64,000 nucleotides of DNA, from NCBI GenBank assembly GCA_937995755.1, contig CALKJD010000023.1, forward strand, positions 1 through 64,000, written 5' to 3'. Shown here one piece after another: positions 46,306-56,700 of the stretch. A program made the position numbers and the translations under genes. The stretch is from an uncultured Saprospiraceae bacterium. Its GTDB lineage: Bacteria > Bacteroidota > Bacteroidia > Chitinophagales > Saprospiraceae. Within the stretch, counting starts at the first letter, position 1. Each line of letters opens with the position of its first letter. The notes under the pieces are model-generated. The model saw only the letters and a list, made by a program, of their open reading frames with translations. It was not told the origin of the DNA and did no database searches.

Positions 46306-47190
46306 TTAATTTCTCTTATCCAACCCCCAAAGTAATTTCTCTCTTATGGTTTGCATAAAGTCTGTACCATTGAGATGCGCTAGCTTTGTTCTAAATGGAC
46401 ATTTAGTAAGTGTAATCTCATGCTCTGCTGTGATGGTCTCAAATCTAGAATCTAAAGTACAGAGAAAATTTTCAGATCGGCCTTCTACTCTAACACTTAT
46501 CTCGGCATCATTAGAAATGACAATAGGCCTTACATTTAGATTATGCGGTGCTATAGGAGTAATAACTATATTGCCAGAATCTGGTGAGATGATTGGTCCT
46601 CCACAACTCAACGAATATCCAGTAGAGCCTGTAGGTGTACTAAAAATTAAACCATCCGCCCAGTAGGCATTAAGATACTTACCATCTATCATCACGGTAA
46701 TTGTAATCATGGAGGAAGTATCTCTCTTATGTACTGTGAAGTCATTCAGTGCAAAAGGCATGTCGTCAAATAATGGAAAATTGCTACTTAAAGATAGCAT
46801 CGTACGCTCTTCGGTAAAGAAATCTCCAGCGATAATACTATCTACTGCTGAGAGGGTTCTTGACTTCTCTATATTAGCTAAGAAACCAAGTCTCCCCATA
46901 TTGATCCCCATAATAGGTATATCTAAATCTTGCACCAAATTGGTCGCTTTCAATATCGTACCATCTCCACCTAATGTGATAATAAGTTCGATCGCATTAT
47001 CTTCTAGATCTTGCTTAGTCTTAATCGATGCTAGATCAATATAGCTGATGCCTGCTTCTCCTAATGATGATTTATATCCATCAAATATATAATAGTCGAG
47101 TGATGAGCCTTCTAACTTATGGAGTAGGGATTTAATAATCCCTATATCTGCTGGCTTGACTGTCTGTCCATACAATAGGATTTTCTTCAT
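46306..47190 (-). CDS. nadK: NAD kinase
   Basis: 294 aa. Phosphorylates NAD to NADP with ATP. The signature GGDGT (74-78 in ITLGGDGTILKA) gives the acidic/glycine loop that binds the phosphate donor, with NMGRLGFLAN (97-106) next and STPTGSTGYSLSCGGP near residue 185 for NAD binding. The length is usual for bacteria. It is a single gene, with a terminator region shared on its right with a 69-aa gene. Confidence 0.94.
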   Translation of the reverse strand: MKKILLYGQTVKPADIGIIKSLLHKLEGSSLDYYIFDGYKSSLGEAGISYIDLASIKTKQDLEDNAIELIITLGGDGTILKATNLVQDLDIPIMGINMGRLGFLANIEKSRTLSAVDSIIAGDFFTEERTMLSLSSNFPLFDDMPFALNDFTVHKRDTSSMITITVMIDGKYLNAYWADGLIFSTPTGSTGYSLSCGGPIISPDSGNIVITPIAPHNLNVRPIVISNDAEISVRVEGRSENFLCTLDSRFETITAEHEITLTKCPFRTKLAHLNGTDFMQTIREKLLWGLDKRN

Positions 47191-47272
47191 AGAAGTAAAG
47201 GTATGAAAAGGGAATTACGAATGAAATTTGAAGTAAAGTTGTATTCAACTAATTTCAATTATTCTTAAACCT

Positions 47273-47309
47273 AAAAAATCCTTATCAGTGATACTGATAA
47301 GGATTTTTT
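47273..47309. terminator. Strong bidirectional terminator
   Basis: A perfect 17-bp inverted repeat AAAAAATCCTTATCAGT / ACTGATAAGGATTTTTT with a 3-base loop GAT, giving A/T runs on both sides. It ends the 69-aa gene, 18 bases after its stop. Confidence 0.9.
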
Positions 47310-47327
47310 CTATAATGAGCACAAATA

Positions 47328-47537
47328 TTACTTGTCCTCTTTCTCGACCTTTTCAGCCTTCTTTCCTAATAGTTTTGCAATGGCATCCGGATTTACCACC
47401 TCAAGAATCCCTCTATCATAATCTCTCATGAAATCATCTACTTTCATTCTACTCTTAGAGTTGCTATTAATATACTTGATCCCTACAAAAGAGCTCGTAG
47501 TATCTAGCACCTTTACCTTCATCTTATGAACTGCCAT
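47328..47537 (-). CDS. Small basic protein of unknown function
   Basis: 69 aa, starting MAVHKMKVKVLDTTSSFVGI. An N-terminal strand region (VKVLDTTSSFVGIKYINS) is followed by KVDDFMRDYDRGILEVV and a Lys/Glu-rich tail (KKAEKVEKEDK). I do not recognise a family. It is supported as real by its own strong terminator 18 bases downstream, by normal codon use and by a regular helix/strand pattern. It lies between nadK and the giant repeat gene. No membrane or signal segment is present, so it is cytosolic; the low complexity of the tail suggests nucleic-acid or protein binding. Confidence 0.65.
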   Translation of the reverse strand: MAVHKMKVKVLDTTSSFVGIKYINSNSKSRMKVDDFMRDYDRGILEVVNPDAIAKLLGKKAEKVEKEDK

Positions 47538-47705
47538 ATTTTATTATTTGTTTTTAAAAAAATTGATTGCCAATCATTATAACTAAGCGGATCTCAAGCT
47601 TTTAAGTTCCACTTTATTCTATTAGACGTGAATTAAAAATTATTGTCATTTAGTACGATCTAGTCAATCGCAAGATCAATAACTATCCGTATATCAAAGT
47701 TAATC

Positions 47706-50700
47706 TTAGTTAACCTTCATTAGATATTGCTTATCTACTGGTTTGTCATTATGTGTCACGACTAATATATACATACCATCATTGTGTTGTTCGAGTTCGA
47801 TCCATTGATCTTTATTTACAATACTGCCAGATTGGATTAAAGCACCATCTAGTCTGTAAATAGCATAAGCTACACCATCAGTAAGTCTACTCATGCGCAC
47901 TTGTACTCTATTATAGAATGGATTAGGACCAGAAACAAATGATATAGGTGATTCCTCTTGTAAGAATGCATTTTCGAGAACCTCTAGATCATTGATTAAA
48001 TTATCCTCCTCTACAACTTCAGGAATAATACCATTATCTTCTATCATACCGATATCCACATTGGGTACACTTAGACCTTCATCTACAGTAAACATTTCTG
48101 ACATACCACTAGCATCTACATCACTATCTATCCAATCGTTATCACCAGCATTCATTATAGTGACAGCAAATCCATCATCTATACCTACCGCCACTTGATA
48201 ATCTCCTATCGGAATATTTGTAAATGCATACTTACCTGCGTGATTTGTTATTGTCTGAGCCATAACGGCACCTTGATCATCAATCAATGAAATGGCTACA
48301 TCTTTAATTGGCGACTCATCCTCTTGGAATGTACCATTACCATTTTCATCAAACCATACTTGACTTATTAGATTATTAATCGTCTGACTATTAAATCCTG
48401 CATCAACTTCTTTAAAACTAGATCCATGCGCAATAGATACTAATGGTGTAGTACCTGTAGCATCTACATCACTATCTAATGCACTATCTCCACCTTGATA
48501 TATGTCTGATACAACAAATCCTGCAGGTACAGTAAATTCAATAAAGTACAGTCCTTGCTTCAGTCCGTCAAAGCAATAAATACCATTTGCATCGGTAGTA
48601 GTCGTAGCCAAGGATAATCCGTTAGATCTCTTAAGCTCTACAGCGACATTAGGTATACCTGGCTCTCCTATATCTTGGATACCATCACCATTGAGGTCAT
48701 CCCAAACAAAATCTCCAATCTGAGCAGGTAAAAACGCTCCTGCGTCTATGTCATCTCTCACTTCACCACTCGCAAGTGTAAAGGTCTCTGTACTTCCTGG
48801 ACCATTAGTGGCAGCTGTAACATCTGAATCTAACTCTTCATTAGTACCTCTATCAGGATCTGTAAACAAGTAAGGCTCTGGCAATTCAAATACCAAATAA
48901 TAAGATCCTAACTGCACATCATTAAATTGATAAAAACCAGCAGCCATCGTAGATACATCAGAAATTGATGTAGTTGTCTCTAGCAGCATATTCGTAGTAG
49001 CAGAGTAAAGCTTCACTACAACTCCATTAAGTCCTGGTTCATTACTTCCTTTTCGACCATTACCATTGATATCAACGAATACTTGATTACCAATAGCGCC
49101 TACAGAAATAAATCCGCCATCAACATTTTCTAGAACTTCAGAAGGTCCAAGATTGATTATATCTGTACTATTACCTCCATTCGCTTGAGTAATATCAGAG
49201 TCCGTAAGATCGCTGCCTATGTTAGGCATAGTAGGAGATGTTCCTATTTCATTTTGAAACAATACATAATAACTTCCATCTGCAAGCCCTGTGAATGAAT
49301 ACTCTCCATCTGAATTAGTAGTTACTGAAGCTTGCTCTACACCCATACTGTTGAAAAGCAGAACACCAATATTAGCTGATAAAGGATTACTGGCCTCTCG
49401 TATTCCATTACCATCACTATCTATCCAAACGACTCCTGAAATCGAAGCATCTGATGGTTGAGAGAAGACGTATCCAGCATCAAAGTCAAGATTATTTTCA
49501 CCAGACAATAAGTCAAATGTTCCTGTTGCTGCTTGTTGACTATTTATAGTATTGACATCAGAATCTGAAGATTCATTGCCTCCCAAATTGGCGATAGTAG
49601 GAATATAATTATCTACTTGAGTAAATATTAAATTGTATGTCCCTGGTACCAATCCGCTAATAAGATACATACCATTATCGTCGGTAGTAGAAGATCCTAT
49701 GACTGTCTGTGCAGCATCACGAGCTTCTACTAGTATACCCATTAGAGGCAATTCAGATGGGTCTTGAATACCATCATTATTTTCATCTATCCAAGCATAA
49801 TCTCCTACACTTGCTAGCTCGTATACACCACCATCAATAGTAATTACCTGATCAAACCCTAATATTACGGAAGCGGACGAGCCTACTCCGTTGGTACCAG
49901 TAATGTCACTATCAACATTATCATCAAAATCGACATTCGCATCAGTAAATAGATATGTAGACGGATAATTAGAAAATTCTATATAGTAAGAATTAGCTTG
50001 CAGACCTTCAAAGAGATAAGATCCAGCTGCGTTAGTAATAGTACTTGATACTTCGCTACCACTGATATCGAAAAGCTTTACTTCTACTCCAGCAAGACCT
50101 TGATTATTTAAATCTTTCAGACCATCAGCATCTGAATCTATAAAGAGCATACCATTAATAGTACCTCTTATATCTTCTACCCCTGCATCGACATTATCAT
50201 ATAACTCTCCATCCACTACTATAAATGGAGCAGTGGTGCCTAAACCCATTAGATTCGTCACATCAGAATCAGTATCTGCTGGACCTACATTAGCTATAAC
50301 AAAACCTAATGAATCTGGAATTTCAAATTTCACGTAATAACTACCTGTCGGTATAGAACTAAATCCGTAGATACCTAACTCATTAGTCAAGACTGGACCA
50401 GCAATTAATTCGTCGTTAGTCTTATAGAGCGAAACCGGTATTCCTTCTACTGGGTTATTTGGATTGTCTTGTACATCATTATCGTCTGTATCTAACCATA
50501 CCTCACCGACTATTACAGCTCCTGTAGGTACAAACCCTCCATCTATATCTTCATTATTAACTCCTGATCCTAAGAAGATCATATCTGTAGTACCTTCACC
50601 ATTAGATCCTGTAATATCAGAATTGAGCGTTGGCATCATCGCTAAAGCTACTGTAGGTTGTATAGCATCTGGATAAACAAACTCCAGATAATAACTTGCT

Positions 50701-53700
50701 GGATCAAGATCTACAAATGAATAAAGTCCTTGTATATCCGTATCAACTGAATCGATTTTCGTTCCAGAAGCGTTATATAAAATTACTTTGATCATAGGAA
50801 TTCCAGGCTCGCCTGTATCCTGCAGACCATTTGAGTTATCATCTAAAAACACTAAATCACCTATACTAGAAGGGAAGATTAATCCTGCATAAATATTTAC
50901 AATTGATTGACCTGTATTGAGCGTAAATGTTTCAGTAGTTCCAGAACCATTTGTGCCAGTCACATCAGAATCTATATCATCATCTGCGCCTACATTTGCC
51001 AAAGTAAATGTAGTATTCTCATTGAGTACGAACTTGATATAGTATTCATTTGGAGAAATATTTTCAAATAAATAACCACCATCTGCATCAGTCAATTTAG
51101 TAGCTATAAGCATATCATCGTTGGCAGTATAAAGCTCCACCGTGATTGCATCAAATGCACTAAATCCATCATTAAATAGACCATCTAAATCGATGTCATT
51201 CCAGACAAAACCTTCGATTGATCCAGGGTTTTCTACAAATCCAAAATCAATAGATAGATCATCTTGGCCTGACATAATCATAATAGTATCAGATAGTAGA
51301 AATTGTCCATCTGTAAATAAGTCAGAATCTAAATCACTATTAGTACCTGCTTGGTAAGTTGTAGCTTTAAGACCTAATGGCGCTTGCATAAATATCCAAT
51401 ATCTTCCTGGCGCTAATCCATCAAATAGATATGCTCCATCTGTACCCGTGTTGACAATATCTACTGCTTCTCCTCCCATATTAATAATAGTAAGATTAGC
51501 AAACTCAACTCCTGGCTCTCCTTCATCTTGCAAGCCGTTACCATCAGTATCAAACCATACAAAATCACCAATACTTCCAAACTGATACACACCAGCATCA
51601 TAGACTTGAGCATCTTGTATACCTAAGGTAAATATATCCGTACTACCTATTTCTTGAGTTCCAGTAACATCTGAATCTACTGCATCATCCGCAGCTACAT
51701 CCGCTAGTGTAAATTCATAATCTTCTGATATTGAGAAGGTAAGATAATAATCTCCTGTAGCCACATTCTCTATTTCATAGGTGCCGTCCGTAGAAACAAT
51801 CGACCTTATAATTGATCCATCTAACTGATGCAGATTTACCGTGTATGTATCTACATTAAGCTCTGCTGCATCATTGATACCATCTCCATTCTTATCTATA
51901 AATACCTGTCCAGATATTTTTGATCTTCCATCCTTTACTCCTGCATCTACATCTAATATTACATCACCTATCACTACAGATATTACTCCAGTTGCTCCAG
52001 TCACTATATCATCAACATCAGAATCCGTAGCTTCTGTACCGATTGATGGAGTAACATATAATAATGTATCTGTTATCTGAAATTGCACGATATAACTCCC
52101 ATCATTAACAGGCTTAAAAGTATAAGCACCATTTTGATTTGTCACTGTACTAAACACTTCTATACCAGATACATTGTCAAATAATTTAACTGGTATACCA
52201 GGCAGTAATGCATCAGATGCACTCTGTGTTTCATCACCATCTAAATCTAACCAAACTTCCCCATGAATCTCAGCACCCGCTAATCCTAGACCTGCATCCA
52301 CATCAAGGTTATCTGTTCCAGAAGTAAGTGCGAAAAAGTCCGTTGTACCTTCTCCATTTGCGTCAGTTAAATCGGAATTAAGTGAAGGGTCCGTCACTGC
52401 ATTAATCGTAGCAGTAAGATCTTGTGGATATTCCACTTCTATATAGTACATACTTGGAGTCAGCCCCTCAAATCCATAAATTCCATTTTCGTCTGTCGTA
52501 TCCTTCGCTATCAACGTAGACATATTACTATATAAATTGACTACTACTTCTGCTATACCTAATTCGCCAACATCTTGTAGTCCATTACGGTTATCATCTG
52601 ACCATACGAAATCACCAATACTAGACAACTCATAAGCGCCTGCAAAAACAGTCAAGTTAGTCTCACCTGGATTCAAAGTAATAGTAGCAGTCGATCCTAC
52701 TCCATTAGCTTCTGTGACATCTGAGTCTGTAGCATCGTCACCTACATTTGCTAATGTAACAAGTCGATCTCCTAAATCAAATACAACATAGTAATCACCA
52801 GCCAATACTTTATCAAACAAATACGCTCCATTATCATTAGTAACAGTAGAAGCTATCTCTACATTATTAGATGTAAAAAGCGTAACAGATATACTTTCTA
52901 ATAATTCATCTGTAGCATTCAATTGGCCATCACGCATCATATCAGCAAATACAACTCCTCCCAACTGCGCGTAATTATTAGCGAGTCCAAAATCGATATT
53001 TTCAAAAACTTCTCCTGAGCATATAGTAATCGTATCACTAACAAAAAATCCACCAACTTCTTGAAGATCAGAATCTAAATTCTCATCTCCCTGTTGATAT
53101 CCTGTCGGTATATATAACTCATCAAATTGCGATTGTATTATATATCTACCTGGAGCTATATTGTCAAATAAATAATTTCCATTTTCATCAGAAATTACAT
53201 CTCCTTGAGCAACTCCTATCGCATCTATTAAAGTAAGTTGAACACCTTGTAATCCAGTATCACCTTCACTTTGCAACCCATCATCATCTAGATCCAAAAA
53301 TATATAATCACCGATACTCGCATTTCGATATGCACCTGTAGGCTCGTTTGTAATTGACTCTCCAGGCAACAATGTAAATACATCAGTACTCCCTGATCCA
53401 TTATTACCACTTACGTCTAATGTAGAATAGATGTAATCAGAATTTAATCCAAATACTATATAATAATCTCCAGCTAAAATATCGTCAAAGAAGTAAGTTC
53501 CATCTACATCCGTAAACGTGCTTCTTGCTAATAATCCATCCGCCTTATATAGTTCCACCTGTACACCTACCATTAAAGTATCTGGCGTATCAAAAACACT
53601 ATTCGCTTTAGAATCTTCAAAGATACTTCCTGAAATCTGTGCGTAATTATTTATAAATCCAAGATCTATACTTTCATCATTTTGTCCTGAGCCTATTGCA

Positions 53701-56700
53701 ATTACATTAGTAGCTAATAATCCACTACCGAACAATAAGTCAGAATCTGAATCTGCATCTCCGACCAAAGGTAATGTTGCTAAATACAAATTAGGAGCAG
53801 TAACAAAAATAGAATACTCTCCTGGAATCAATCCACTGAATCTATACGAACCATCCACAGCACTATTAATACTTTGAACTACCTCGCCATCTGAATTAAA
53901 TAATTCTAATAAAATATTTGCAAGACCTTCATCTGCATTATTATCTTGAATTCCGTTTTCATTATTATCAAGGAAAACAAAATCACCAATACTTCCTGGT
54001 CTAAATGCTCCTGTAGGATTCTCTACTCTGGCTTCTCCTGGAGAAAGCGTAAAATTATCTGTACTACCTATTCCATTTACTCCAGTAACCTCTGCAGAAG
54101 TATAAACATAACTCGTATCCAGTCCATATTGAATATAGTAGTTACCTCCTATTACATCATCAAAAAAGTAATTGCCACTTACATCTGTAGTAGTTGTACG
54201 TGAGATTGAGTTATCCGCATTATAAAGTGTAACTAATACATTTGCAATGGTAGTATCTACACTATTAAATACGCTATCTGCATTACTATCTTCATAGACT
54301 TGGCCACCAATGGAAGCATAGTTATTGATAAATCCAAAATCAATCATTTCTTCCTTTTGTCCAGAGCAAATTGCAATTGGACTAGAACCATAGTTGCTCA
54401 TGAAAATCTCAAGATCTGAATCTAAGGTATCATTCCCCACATTAAGTTGTGTAGGAAGATAAAAATCTGTCACCTCCACAGAAATCACAAAATTTCCAGG
54501 AACAAGTCCATCAAAACTATATGCTCCATCCTCACCTGTAGTAACCATATCAAGCACTGTACCTGACATATCCACCAAAGACAAAATTACACCTGACAGT
54601 CCAGTATCTCCTTCATCTTGTAATCCATTTTCATTTGCATCTAAGAATACATAATCACCTATACTTGCCTTTACATAAGCTCCTGTAGATTGATCGGTAT
54701 TCTCTTCGCCTGGCGCTAAGGATATAGTATTAGTACTTCCAGCACCATTGACACCAGTTACGTTATTAGTAGAAAATACGTACTGAACCCCTAGGTCATA
54801 AACTATATAGTAATCACCCGCAAATATATTTTGAAAAACAAAGTTTCCATTGACATCCGTAACTGTGGACTGCACTATTTGATCAGCACTATTATAAAGT
54901 GTTACTGAGACAGCGACTAAGGCGGTGTCTAGATCATTAAAAATTCTATCCGCTTTACTATCTTCATATACTTGACCAGTAATCGTTGCATAGTTATTCA
55001 CAAAACCAAAATCGATAGTATCGTCAGATTGCCCAGAACAAATCTTAATCACTGGTGAGGTATAATTGCCTGCAGAGCCTAATAAATCTGAATCTAATTC
55101 ATCTCCACCAACATCACTTAAAGTAGCAAGATATAGATCTGTAGAAACTAATGAAATTGTATATTCCCCTGGCACTAAACCATCAAAATTATAGTTTCCG
55201 TTAGCGTCACTTTGTGTTGCAGCCACTTCCTGCCCTGCAGCATCTAATAGAGAAAGTTCTACTCCTTGTAATCCAAGATCAGATACCCCTTGAATCCCAT
55301 CTTCATCAATATCAATAAATACATAATCACCAATGGATCCAGGAATATAAGCTCCTGTTATTTCGTCAGATTTTATCTCTCCTGGATTTAGCGTAAATCT
55401 ATCTGTGCTGCCCTCACCATTCACTTCTGTCACATTAGATGTAGAGTACACATAATTAGATGCTAATCCATATACGATATAGTATTCTCCAGCTAACACA
55501 TCTTTGAAAACAAAATTGCCTATCGAATCCGTAATAGTAGATTGCACTATTTGATTAAGCGTATCATAAAGAACAACTTGAGTTCCTACAATAACTGTAT
55601 CCCCAGTATTAAATAATGCGTCTGCTTTACTATCTTCAAATACTTGTCCATTAACTTCAGCATAATTATTCACGAATCCAAAATCAATTGAATCAACCTC
55701 TTGACCTGAACATAACACAAGTAAACCCGATGTATAAAAACCTCCTATTTCTAATAGGTCAGAATCTGATTCAGAAGACCCAGCATTACTTAAAGTAGGC
55801 AAAAATAGATCGTCTTTGACTAAATTAATTACATAACTTCCTGGCACTAGATCTCCAAATATATAGGCGCCATCTTCAAGACTTGTAAATGAGGATATAA
55901 CATCTCCACTACCATTTCGAAGCTCCATAAGTACTCCACCTAGACCTTCATCACTTTCGTCCTGAATTCCATTTTCATCTAAATCGAGAAATACAAAATC
56001 ACCAACTGACGCAGACACATAAGCTCCTGTTAATAGATTGTCTACTATTTGACCTGGAGCTAAAGTAAAGTCATTTGTACTTCCTACTCCATTGACTCCA
56101 GACACATCGCTAGTTGTATATATATACCGATCGGATAGATCATATACTATATAATAATCACCTGCTAACACATTGGCAAATTCGTATTGCCCTAGTGTAT
56201 CCGTTGTACTGGTCTGCACTAGCACTCCTGCAGTATCATATAACATTACTTCAACTGAAGCAAGCAGCGTATCTCCAACAGATAGTAATCCATCTGCTTT
56301 ACTATCTTCAAATAATTTTCCATTTACAAGCGCATAGTTGTTCACAAATCCGAAATCTATTGTATCGATTTCCTGACCTGAACATGTCGTTATTATACTA
56401 GATACATACTGACCATTATCATCTAATGCATCTGAGTCAGTTGCAGCGTTTCCCTCTCCTGCATCAGTGATGAGATATAAATCCGAACTGCTTAACGCAA
56501 TCGTATAATTTCCTGGTAATAGATCATCAAATAAATATGCACCATTCGCTTCCGTTACAAAATTAGCAACTTCATCTCCAGAGATATTTAATAAACTTAA
56601 TGCTATACCTTCCAATCCAGTATCGCCATCGTTTTGAATTCCATCTTCATTGAGATCAAGAAATACATAATCACCAATACTTGTAGTTCTATATACTCCT

